Source: Prevotellaceae bacterium
GTDB taxonomy: Bacteria > Bacteroidota > Bacteroidia > Bacteroidales > UBA932
Direction of reading: 5' to 3'
DNA: 5,578 nucleotides
Assembly (NCBI GenBank): GCA_031273485.1
Contig: JAISRS010000415.1
Span: 1 to 5,578, forward strand
The notes under the pieces are model-generated. The model saw only the letters and a list, made by a program, of their open reading frames with translations, made no database searches and had not been told where the DNA came from. The position numbers and the translations under genes were made by a program. Each line of letters starts with the position of its first letter. Position 1 is the stretch's first letter. Below, piece by piece: positions 1-5,578 of the stretch.

Positions 1-177
1 TGCGTGGAAATGTATATGAAAGCCCATATCAGTTTTAAGTCGGTAACGACAGTTCTATCTTTGTTGAACAATCTGATGGCGTGGGATTTGAAACGTATTC
101 CCTGCGCCAATACTGTTGAAAACTGGGTGAAGAAAAGCGGGTACGTGATTTATCATAACGCCCATTATATTCCATAA
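1..177 (+). pseudogene. C-terminally cut fragment, possibly transposase-related, open at the left edge
   Basis: An open frame starts at base 1 with no start codon needed and runs 58 codons to a double stop (TAA TAA at 175-180). The peptide is rich in hydrophobic helix (SVTTVLSLLNNLMAWDL) followed by IPCANTVENWVKKSGY. A 'P..nTv.nWv.k.Gy' block after a helical stretch is reminiscent of the N-terminal DNA-binding region of some transposases, and I have a vague memory of similar Bacteroidales proteins. I cannot name a family. Such proteins continue well past this block, while here the frame ends about ten residues later, so it looks like the 5' part of a gene whose remainder is lost. It is the only plus-strand coding signal in the window and converges on the remnant at 182-259, four bases from stop to stop. 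It may instead be the true end of a short protein. Confidence 0.4.
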
Positions 178-181
178 TAAT

Positions 182-259
182 TTAATTTATTTCTTCATTA
201 TCAATTTTCTGTTGTTTTACCGCTTTTCTGTCTTTCTTCACTATTCCCAGCGCCTCGGA
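182..259 (-). pseudogene. 3'-end remnant of a relative of the 108-residue gene (ALGIVKK tail, copy 1)
   Basis: Read on the minus strand, this stretch encodes SEALGIVKKDRKAVKQQK followed by IDNEEIN and a TAA stop (182-184). The first part matches the C-terminus of the intact gene at 1635-1961 (PEALGIVKK-stop), and the DNA matches too: TTTCTTCAC and CCCAGCGCCTC occur in the same order and spacing at 233-256 and 1638-1661 on the plus strand. Similarity continues weakly past the intact gene's stop (a GTTGTTTT block follows both). This suggests that the KDRKAVKQQ tail is ancestral and that the copy at 1635 lost about 13 bases and gained an early TGA. The remnant has no start and begins one base after the PLD gene's stop codon, so it is not an independent gene. 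It marks a recombination joint at about 255-262. Confidence 0.65.
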
Positions 260-260
260 T

Positions 261-1385
261 TTAAAACATGACCTCTTTTTGTAACTCATCCAATTCTTTT
301 TGCAATTTCTCTTTCATATCCGTAAAATAAAGATTCCAATCTTCAATCGTCAGTATCGTTTGATAAACTTCCGATTTTTTAAGTGTTATCAATTCTTCTT
401 CCAATTTATCCCGATTGATGCGAAGTTGAATGACAATTGTGTTCAACTTTTGTTTTTCACCAACGCTGGCTGTTTTAGTTGTAAATATACCGTTTTCAAG
501 ATCCGATAATATTTTGGTAACTGCTGATAAATCATTATCATCGTATGCTTTCTTGAGGTTTTGAAACAGTTCATGAGCCAATTTACTCTGTGCTTCATTG
601 ACTACATCGGGATGGCACAGTTTGGATGCTTTCCTGAATTTTTGCTTCAATTCGGCTTGTTGATTCTCATCCAATGTATTTATATGCTGCTTTTTACTTT
701 TCTCATACGATTGATTGAATCCTTCATAGTCCGATTCGGCTTCCTCGGCTTCTTTCGTTTTGGAGGCATCGTGTTTTGCTTCTTCCTGCAACCGTTCTTT
801 GCGCAGTTGCAATATCTGGAGAATCAAGCGCCCGAGTTCTTGATTGTGACGGAGATTGAAAGCATACAGTACTTTTTCTATCTCTGCCTTTTCGTCTTCC
901 AACGAACTGATTTGAATACCCAATGCTTTTATTTCCAACTGTATGGCGACAATATCGGGGTCTATATAAACCGCCAAAGAGCGATGTTTACTTACAAAAT
1001 TTTCTATTAATGCAATGGTTTGACTGTATTGTTTCCGCTTGGTGTTTTCTATAATCTCCTCTAAAACGGGATTGCCGGAATGGAGAGTACTCACGGGTAT
1101 TAATTTCCGCAATTGAAAATTGATGTCATCCTCGTCTTCCAGTAAGATACCGTTTTTCAGCGTTTCCAGACGAATACACAGTTGAGTATAATCAAGAATA
1201 ATCGTTTTCGATTCTTTTCCGAAATACTGTACCTGCATGTTCTTAAATTCTTTCAGGAATTGACAGGCAAGTTCTTTGTCGCGGATAATGGTAATACTTT
1301 CGTGATTTTGCTTCGCTTTATTGGTCCAATTGTATGAACCGCTGATGACAATTTCTTCATCAATCACACAAAATTTATTGTGCAT
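261..1385 (-). CDS. PLD-like (HKD) protein with a J-domain-like module, N-terminally truncated
   Basis: The first methionine lies inside the catalytic motif: residues 2-9 are HNKFCVID, a perfect HxKx4D motif of the phospholipase D superfamily, followed by the classic SGSYNWTNKAKQNHES block (residues 15-30). PLD-type nucleases and phosphodiesterases of this class normally have roughly 80-100 residues (strands and helices of the PLD fold) before this motif. Those are absent, and an in-frame TAA lies six codons upstream (1401-1403). Residues 140-235 are charged coiled coil. Residues 243-295 look like a DnaJ J-domain core: ELKQKFRKASKLCHPD, a loop, then AHELFQNLKKAYDDND, with the HPD tripeptide at 258-260. 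A second coiled coil closes the protein (312-372). J-domains recruit Hsp70 (DnaK). PLD proteins with one HKD motif act as dimers on nucleic acid or phospholipid. Without the N-terminal half of its PLD fold the product is probably inactive, so this may be a pseudogene. It follows the helicase and coiled-coil genes on the same strand. ATG 1383-1385 is only the first available start, not necessarily the ancestral one. Confidence 0.8.
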   Translation of the reverse strand: MHNKFCVIDEEIVISGSYNWTNKAKQNHESITIIRDKELACQFLKEFKNMQVQYFGKESKTIILDYTQLCIRLETLKNGILLEDEDDINFQLRKLIPVSTLHSGNPVLEEIIENTKRKQYSQTIALIENFVSKHRSLAVYIDPDIVAIQLEIKALGIQISSLEDEKAEIEKVLYAFNLRHNQELGRLILQILQLRKERLQEEAKHDASKTKEAEEAESDYEGFNQSYEKSKKQHINTLDENQQAELKQKFRKASKLCHPDVVNEAQSKLAHELFQNLKKAYDDNDLSAVTKILSDLENGIFTTKTASVGEKQKLNTIVIQLRINRDKLEEELITLKKSEVYQTILTIEDWNLYFTDMKEKLQKELDELQKEVMF

Positions 1386-1497
1386 AAGATTTGATGAATT
1401 TTATAAATTGATTATCCTTTGTATTAAATGCCAAATTAATAATATTTTCCATTATTTCCGAACTATTTACATTGTCTGATTGATTAGGCTTTTTCAT
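1375..1497 (-). pseudogene. 40-codon 5' fragment of an unidentified gene, fused out of frame to the PLD gene
   Basis: An ATG at 1495-1497, preceded by the A-rich leader common before Bacteroidota starts, opens a 40-codon frame beginning MKKPNQSDNV and ending FIKFIKSYAQ-stop (TAA at 1375-1377). It is the only one of the three minus-strand frames through 1386-1497 without stops, and its make-up (polar start, then the amphipathic helix ENIINLAFNTKDNQFIKFI) looks like genuine protein. I do not recognise the family, and it does not resemble the N-terminal half of a PLD domain. It overlaps the PLD frame by 11 bases in a different phase. The simplest reading is that a deletion joined the start of one gene to the tail of the PLD gene near 1385-1390. 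A small functional leader peptide that couples translation into the PLD frame is an alternative. Confidence 0.4.
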
Positions 1498-1634
1498 ATT
1501 ATTTTTCAATTTTTAAATATTAGACATTATATGTAATAAATATTTATAATGCTTGTTTTAAAAGAGATATGGAAATGAATGCTTTATACAAGTATTGAAT
1601 ATAAACTCTATTCTTTATCATTTTTTTGTTGTTT
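1498..1634. other. AT-rich intergenic spacer
   Basis: This spacer separates the 108-residue gene from the MKKPNQ fragment. It is strongly AT-rich and holds no open frame of note. It includes a perfect 12-base palindrome, ATAAATATTTAT (about 1538-1549), too AT-rich to be distinguished from chance. I found no convincing Bacteroidota promoter (TTTG near -33 with TAnnTTTG near -7) and no GC-rich hairpin with a T-run. The part next to 1635 retains weak similarity to the tail of remnant copy 1, including a GTTGTTTT block. Confidence 0.5.
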
Positions 1635-1961
1635 TCATTTCTTCACAATCCCCAGCGCCTCCGGCAGCTGAGGTTTTTCGTACAGCGCCACCCGTGCAAT
1701 AGCCCTAAAGTCGCTGTACCGGTTACATATTTCGTCAAAAGCCTTATCGCGTTCGACGGTATCTTGCTGGGCGGCGCCTTTTTCGCTCAGTTGTTTGCTG
1801 TACGGATTTTTTACCTCATTTACTGCTTGTTCTCCCTGTTCCATGCGTTCGGGCGTATAGCCGAAAACGCTCAGTTTTGCCTGTATCTCCGAATTATTCT
1901 TCACTCCGAGGAGACCGTTTTCGATGTTGTGCAGCTTTGCTGCGAATGTTTTATTTGTCAT
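1635..1961 (-). CDS. Small helical protein of unknown function ending in ALGIVKK
   Basis: This 108-residue, largely helical, charged protein has no signal peptide, membrane helix or cysteine cluster (one Cys only). Its N-terminus is MTNKTFAAKLHNIENGLLG. The C-terminal third (DKAFDEICNRYSDF, then RAIARVALYEKPQLPEALGI) resembles, from memory, a group of uncharacterised Bacteroidota helical proteins of about 100-200 residues that share 'Y.DF..iARiAL...pqllE.LGI'. I can assign no function. The start at 1959-1961 is the only ATG giving the full frame, with an A-rich leader and no Shine-Dalgarno. The gene is near 50% GC in places, clearly higher than its flanks. Two remnants repeat its 3' end (182-259 and 1988-2036). 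Comparison with the first suggests that its own C-terminus was shortened by a small deletion that created the TGA stop. Confidence 0.75.
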   Translation of the reverse strand: MTNKTFAAKLHNIENGLLGVKNNSEIQAKLSVFGYTPERMEQGEQAVNEVKNPYSKQLSEKGAAQQDTVERDKAFDEICNRYSDFRAIARVALYEKPQLPEALGIVKK

Positions 1962-1987
1962 AATAGTTTATTTTTAAATGTTAAATC

Positions 1988-2036
1988 TTACTTTTTCACA
2001 ATCCCCACAGCACTACTAACTACTGGAGGCTTTCTT
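1988..2036 (-). pseudogene. Decayed 3'-end remnant of a relative of the 108-residue gene (ALGIVKK tail, copy 3)
   Basis: On the minus strand this reads KPPVVSSAVGIVKK-TAA, which lines up with KPQL-PEALGIVKK of the intact neighbour at 1635-1961. The DNA shares an unbroken TTCACAATCCCCA at 1995-2007 and 1643-1655 on the plus strand. Upstream the frame closes at once, and the sequence instead belongs to the vWA gene start (2016-2096) in another frame. It is therefore the last 15 or so codons of a lost gene copy, left 27 bases before the start of the intact copy. Confidence 0.55.
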
Positions 2037-2096
2037 TATAGACTCCATTGAGCCGCTCTCGTCTAAAATAATCAAATTGATAACTTTAATTTTCAT
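2016..2096 (-). pseudogene. 5' fragment of a von Willebrand A (vWA) domain gene
   Basis: ATG at 2094-2096 opens a 26-codon frame, MKIKVINLIILDESGSMESI then KKASSS, stopping at TAG (2016-2018). A hydrophobic strand followed by D-x-S-G-S is the N-terminal beta strand and MIDAS metal-binding motif (DxSxS) of a vWA domain, and 'NLIILDESGSM..Ik' at the very N-terminus is how I remember standalone bacterial vWA proteins starting. A full domain is about 180 residues, so almost everything is missing. The frame breaks exactly where the sequence turns into the ALGIVKK remnant. It starts 39 bases after the stop of the coiled-coil gene, same strand, so a vWA protein was probably the next gene of this operon. 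Confidence 0.65.
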
Positions 2097-2135
2097 GATT
2101 GGTAATTAATTGAATAATATAATGTTTCTAAAAAA

Positions 2136-3128
2136 TCATAATTTGGCTAAGATAAACGCGTATATAAACAGAAGAAGTAAAGAAGCGCCTATTATTATCT
2201 GAATAGTTTTATTTGTTTTTATTTCTTTTCTCAAATACGCATTTTGTTCTGCCAATGCTTCTAATTGTTGTTGCTGTTTCATTAATAAATCTTCTATCAA
2301 GTCCTTGTTTTTTTCAGCAATCTCATCTTGTATATCCAGATGATGTTTTATTATATCGCTGAAATTCTTAATATCCTGTTTTATTTCTCTATTTTGTACT
2401 TCTATTGTGTTTTGAATTGTACCTAAAGATTGAGTAACATTCGTAAACGTTTGGGTAATGTCGGATAAAATTAGATTAACGGAATTGATAGCGCCAAAAA
2501 TTTCGGAAAGTGTCTTTTGAAGTTTACCAAAATGCAATTCCAAATCAATACCTTCAAGTCGTTCAATTTGTTTTTTCAGATCATCAATGTTTATTTGAAA
2601 GTCATTTGTTTTGTTGTCAATTTTTTTTAGTTCAACTTCTAAGTCCTTTCGTGTTTGTTCAATGAATGTTTTTTGCAACTCGTTGAACAACTCATTAAAA
2701 TCGATATTAATAAGACGCGACAATTCCTTTTGTAGTTCATTAATTTTAGTTTGCAGTTCTTTAGCCTTACCATCTATTTTCTGGAGTTCGACGTTTACAT
2801 CCTTTCGTGTTTGTTCAATGAATGTTTTCTGTAACTCGTTGAACAACTCATTAAAATCGGTATCAACAAGACGAGATGTTTCATCCTGAAATTTTTCTAT
2901 TTCTTTCGACAGATGTTTTAATTTTTCCGAATAGAATGTATTGTTTTCACCAATTATGTTTTCAATGTTCGATGAAATACCGCCAAGACTTTGTTCACAC
3001 GATTTAATTGCGTCTGTCAATTTTTCCGTAGAAGCAACAACCTGGGTTACCTGCTCTTTTGCAGAATCAATATCTTTCAGATTCTGCTCTAAATCCACTA
3101 ATGATTTTAAGATGTCATTTGTACTCAT
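2136..3128 (-). CDS. Tail-anchored coiled-coil membrane protein with internal tandem repeat
   Basis: This 330-residue protein is almost entirely predicted coiled coil (about residues 5-305; Leu/Ile/Lys/Glu-rich, no enzyme motif). It ends with one membrane helix (about 308-328, IIIGASLLLLFIYAFILA) and the short tail KL. There is no signal peptide, so it is probably C-tail anchored with the long coil in the cytoplasm; KEIKTNK before the helix fits a positive cytoplasmic flank. Residues 86-137 and 138-189 are near-identical tandem copies of a 52-residue unit, with a degenerate third start at 190-210. Its ATG overlaps the helicase stop (ATGA), showing one operon and coupled translation, and implying that it works with the helicase, perhaps as membrane tether, sensor or effector. 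The family is unknown to me. Similarity to chemoreceptor- or SMC-like coils would be expected from composition alone and should not be over-read. Confidence 0.8.
   Translation of the reverse strand: MSTNDILKSLVDLEQNLKDIDSAKEQVTQVVASTEKLTDAIKSCEQSLGGISSNIENIIGENNTFYSEKLKHLSKEIEKFQDETSRLVDTDFNELFNELQKTFIEQTRKDVNVELQKIDGKAKELQTKINELQKELSRLINIDFNELFNELQKTFIEQTRKDLEVELKKIDNKTNDFQINIDDLKKQIERLEGIDLELHFGKLQKTLSEIFGAINSVNLILSDITQTFTNVTQSLGTIQNTIEVQNREIKQDIKNFSDIIKHHLDIQDEIAEKNKDLIEDLLMKQQQQLEALAEQNAYLRKEIKTNKTIQIIIGASLLLLFIYAFILAKL
2499..2873 (-). repeat. 156-bp in-frame tandem repeat, two full units and a partial third
   Basis: Unit 1 (2718-2873) and unit 2 (2562-2717) each encode 52 residues sharing DFNELFNELQKTFIEQTRKD. 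A weaker third copy (2499-2561) begins RLEGIDLELHFGKLQKTL. At DNA level the core is almost unchanged between 2644-2703 and 2800-2859, with only a few base differences, while the rest of each unit has diverged. That points to a recent duplication or to ongoing conversion of the core. The period is not a multiple of 7 residues, so the heptad phase shifts between units. Confidence 0.9.
3125..3128 (-). promoter_or_regulatory. ATGA stop-start overlap coupling the helicase and coiled-coil genes
   Basis: The helicase stop TGA (3125-3127) shares bases with the ATG of the next gene (3126-3128). No Shine-Dalgarno precedes the ATG; the upstream sequence codes for KKSYIK and is A/T-rich. Re-initiation by the terminating ribosome is the likely mode of translation, giving linked amounts of the two proteins. 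Confidence 0.85.
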
Positions 3129-5578
3129 TTTATATAAGATTTTTTGAAATTATCTAACCAATTATTATGTATGTTCAATTCACAATGTAAGCTCCATTCC
3201 TGAATATCTGTAAGTGTTTTTTTCGATAGGGGAATACTTTTAAATTTTTCTGTCAGATTCTTTGTGTTATTGTAAAACGAATATTTATCTTCTTCGTCTT
3301 CAAAAAAAGACATGTATCCCTCTTTATAACTGTTTTCCAACTCTTCTTCCAGTGTTTCATTGTTATTTGTTCCGAGATAAGCTAAACAGAATACATTGAG
3401 CATGGATAAGGCTGCATTCGTATCTGTAAGTGAGCGACGAATCAATCTGACAGCGCCCTGTAGATGCTTTATACTGTCTTTTGGAGATCCGCTCGAACCG
3501 TAAACGTCTTCGTCAATAACCCGTAAATACTTAAATAATATGTCAAAAGAAGATTTTTTCCCTCTATCCGTATCTGAGGTCAACGAAAACGGTTCTCCCT
3601 TTTCCGTTTCATAATCATCTTTGGCATATTTGGAGTTGAAATAGAAATAAATGAAATCCTTCAAATCTTCGTTTACCTCTTTCCAGTCTTTTGTATCGTC
3701 CAAACCCTGTATGCAGAATGTATGCATATCGTCAATAGTGCGTTTCCGTTTAACAGCTATTTTTTCGTAGATAAATTCGGTTAAATAACCGAGACATTTA
3801 TGTATCTCATTCTCTCCCCTGTAATTTGGGACTTTTTGTATTTCCTGTTCGGCTTTTTCTTCGGAATAATAACGCATCAAAAAGCGTTTTAATCCTTGAT
3901 AATACTCTCCATCTGCTTTTCGTTTAGTAACAATTCTAAATCGTTTCTTTGCATAATCTTGTGTAAAATCATCTATTAATCCTATACAACACATACGGTA
4001 AATAGCTTTATCTATTCCGGCTTTATCTATTTCAATTATATCTTGTTCCGGAACGTTTACTATTGTTCTGTTTTCCAACTCAACAGTAAATATTTGTGTT
4101 GTTATATTCTGTTCTAAAATTCTATTTATTTTGATTCCTTTATATAATTGAATTATTGTATTATATGAGATAAAAGCCACTATTACTTCACCTTCATGAG
4201 TAGATAATAATTTGTTAAGAAAATTAGCAACTTTTTCTGTTTGAGGAAATTCTACGTCATTTTTATGAGAAATCGGCATCGATAATTTACTTAACAACCA
4301 ACGCATGATTTGTTTTTCTACTTCGATACCTTTAAAATTGTTCCTGTGGAAATACATTACAGTCTCGTTGTCTGCTTCATGTTCTGCAAAAAGAATAATT
4401 GACAGAGCCATTTTTCGGTCCCGTCCCGCACGTCCTGCTTCCTGTACGAAACTTTCGAGAGAATCGGAATAATTCATATTCACTGTGAACCGCACATTTG
4501 GTTTATCTATTCCCATGCCAAAGGCTTTGGTCGCAATCATTAGAGGTAATTTATTGTCTCGAAATAATTCCAAATTGTTAAATGAAGTAAAATCAGCATC
4601 AGAATCACCGCCGCCCGTAAAAGTTCCAATTTGCGGAATAACTGGTCTTAAAGCTATTTCGTTTTTGAAAACGGATATTCCGGCATTATCTCTATGAGGA
4701 CAAAAAACAATGCCGGCTTGCGAGTATATTTCTTGCCGTGTATAAAAATTTGCGTCAACATTAGTGCTCAAATCTGTATTTATCAATTCGTAATCAGTAT
4801 CCTGACGTTCAGCAAAAGAGGTTTTTATCCTTTTAAGTGACGTTTCTGTTTGTAATTCATTGATATATATATGTATTTGATTAATATATTCTCTTAAAAA
4901 ATTTTGTTTTGCTCTATACACTTCCTGTCTGTTCATTGCAGCATTTACAGGCACTTTCTCAATTTTATACTGCAATTCCAGTCTGTTCGTATTTTCGTAT
5001 CGAACAATCGTGTCCGCATCAAGCGGAAACGCGCCGTCACCCGACAGTTCACGTTCCACATCGGCGAGAACGTCAAACGAAGCGGTTGCGGTTAATCCGA
5101 ACAAAGTCAAATGTTTTTTTTGATCTTTTGAACATACATAATTGTATAGATTACGTCCCAGATGCAGGTACGGAAAACGAAAATCGTGTCCCCATTCGGA
5201 CACGCAGTGTACTTCGTCAATTACTCCGTAAGCAAAATATACATGTAAATCCCTCATTCTTTTCAGTCTTTCCCTGAACCGGTAAATACACAGACGTTCC
5301 GGTGAAAGAAAAACAAACTGCACTTGAGATGACTCCATTTGCTTTTCTCTCTTTTCTCTTTCTCTTTTGTCTTGTTCTATCATGTCTATTTCTTCAGTCC
5401 TTCTTAAAGTGTAATAGATGAAAGTACATGTATCTATTCCGTTATTGATTAGTCCATCATATTGGTCTTTCATAAGCGCACGTAGCGGATCTATAACAAT
5501 GGTAATGCCCGGCTGAAGCATAGCCGCCAACTGATATGTAAGCGATTTCCCTCCTCCTGTAGGCAGCAGACCAATGAC
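3125..5578 (-). CDS. RecQ-like superfamily 2 DNA helicase, 5' end outside the window
   Basis: The frame is open to the right edge (817 residues visible, counted from V1 at 5578); a TTG at 5528-5530 is internal, not the start. The RecQ-type motifs are in order: Walker A LPTGGGKS (5-12), Ia IDPLRALMKDQ (29-39), II DEVH (121-124) with the RecQ-type aromatic loop SEWGHDFR (127-134), III GLTATA (161-166), IV GIVFCPHR (289-296), V ATKAFGMGID (349-358) and VI QEAGRAGRD (379-387). It should unwind DNA 3' to 5' using ATP. It differs from housekeeping RecQ in three ways. About 120 residues lie between motifs III and IV. The four-cysteine zinc site after motif VI is absent. About 430 residues follow in place of RQC and HRDC domains, with no domain I recognise. 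The 5' part is visibly more GC-rich than the 3' part (about 3900-4300), hinting at a composite origin. It heads an operon with the coiled-coil gene. Accessory RecQ-like helicases of this kind are often found in defence islands; that role is inferred. Confidence 0.9.
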   Translation of the reverse strand, partial: VIGLLPTGGGKSLTYQLAAMLQPGITIVIDPLRALMKDQYDGLINNGIDTCTFIYYTLRRTEEIDMIEQDKREREKREKQMESSQVQFVFLSPERLCIYRFRERLKRMRDLHVYFAYGVIDEVHCVSEWGHDFRFPYLHLGRNLYNYVCSKDQKKHLTLFGLTATASFDVLADVERELSGDGAFPLDADTIVRYENTNRLELQYKIEKVPVNAAMNRQEVYRAKQNFLREYINQIHIYINELQTETSLKRIKTSFAERQDTDYELINTDLSTNVDANFYTRQEIYSQAGIVFCPHRDNAGISVFKNEIALRPVIPQIGTFTGGGDSDADFTSFNNLELFRDNKLPLMIATKAFGMGIDKPNVRFTVNMNYSDSLESFVQEAGRAGRDRKMALSIILFAEHEADNETVMYFHRNNFKGIEVEKQIMRWLLSKLSMPISHKNDVEFPQTEKVANFLNKLLSTHEGEVIVAFISYNTIIQLYKGIKINRILEQNITTQIFTVELENRTIVNVPEQDIIEIDKAGIDKAIYRMCCIGLIDDFTQDYAKKRFRIVTKRKADGEYYQGLKRFLMRYYSEEKAEQEIQKVPNYRGENEIHKCLGYLTEFIYEKIAVKRKRTIDDMHTFCIQGLDDTKDWKEVNEDLKDFIYFYFNSKYAKDDYETEKGEPFSLTSDTDRGKKSSFDILFKYLRVIDEDVYGSSGSPKDSIKHLQGAVRLIRRSLTDTNAALSMLNVFCLAYLGTNNNETLEEELENSYKEGYMSFFEDEEDKYSFYNNTKNLTEKFKSIPLSKKTLTDIQEWSLHCELNIHNNWLDNFKKSYIK

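Noticed and set aside
561..1010. Plus-strand open frame of 149 codons with many Phe and Leu, resembling a membrane protein
   Set aside because: It lies wholly opposite the Lys/Glu-rich coiled-coil part of the PLD protein; Lys and Glu codons read backwards as Phe and Leu, which creates false membrane segments.
1375..1400. Programmed ribosomal frameshift joining the MKKPNQ frame to the PLD frame
   Set aside because: There is no convincing slippery heptamer or downstream structure, and the upstream peptide does not look like the missing half of a PLD domain, so a chimeric joint explains it better.
1538..1549. Palindrome ATAAATATTTAT as an operator or terminator
   Set aside because: It is pure A/T in very AT-rich DNA, with no GC stem, no T-run logic and no second copy near a promoter.
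1626..2051. Plus-strand open frame of 141 codons
   Set aside because: It is antisense to the 108-residue gene and the remnant tail. Its peptide is Phe/Leu/Cys-rich in the way reverse-strand shadows of charged helical genes are, and it resembles no protein.
2499..2873. CRISPR-like array
   Set aside because: There are only two to three units, directly adjacent, in frame and coding, with no spacers.
2611..2889. Plus-strand frame of 92 codons with an apparent internal repeat (VCSMNVFCNSLNNSLKS twice)
   Set aside because: The repeat is only the antisense image of the 156-bp repeat in the minus-strand coiled-coil gene.
5528..5530. TTG as the start codon of the helicase
   Set aside because: The frame continues upstream through the Walker A motif (LPTGGGKS) to the window edge, so the true start lies outside the window.

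Overview
This AT-rich window looks like an accessory (genomic-island) stretch of a Bacteroidota chromosome, probably Bacteroidales. The case rests on the AT-rich intergenic DNA, the lack of clear Shine-Dalgarno sequences before the starts, and the style of the proteins, which resemble Bacteroidales defence-type helicase, PLD-like and small helical proteins as I remember them. No taxonomic marker gene is present, so this is an inference.

Nearly everything reads on the minus strand, so transcription runs from high to low coordinates. At the right edge is a large RecQ-like superfamily 2 helicase (3125-5578), cut by the window end just upstream of its Walker A motif. Its stop overlaps by 4 bases (ATGA) the start of a 330-residue coiled-coil protein with one C-terminal membrane helix and an internal 52-residue tandem repeat (2136-3128). 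These two form a translationally coupled pair and are the intact core of the window.

Downstream, from 2100 to 1, the DNA is a patchwork of gene fragments. There is a 26-codon 5' end of a von Willebrand A (vWA) gene with its DxSxS metal site (2016-2096), joined to a decayed copy of a short gene 3' end (1988-2036). Next is a 108-residue helical protein of unknown function (1635-1961) ending in ALGIVKK. Then comes a 40-codon gene start (1375-1497) joined out of frame to a PLD-like protein (261-1385), which keeps its HKD motif and a DnaJ-type HPD module but lacks the usual N-terminal part of a PLD domain. A second fragment of the ALGIVKK 3' end lies directly after the PLD stop (182-259). A plus-strand fragment, possibly from a transposase, runs in from the left edge (1-177).

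The same ALGIVKK-coding 3' end therefore occurs three times in under 2 kb, each time at a boundary between unrelated gene pieces. My reading is that copies of this small gene served as junction points for deletions or recombination in a helicase/PLD/vWA locus. Helicase plus PLD plus a membrane coiled-coil protein is a combination seen in anti-phage defence loci, so a defence role is a reasonable hypothesis, but nothing in the sequence proves it. No tRNA, rRNA, CRISPR array, convincing promoter or hairpin terminator was seen.
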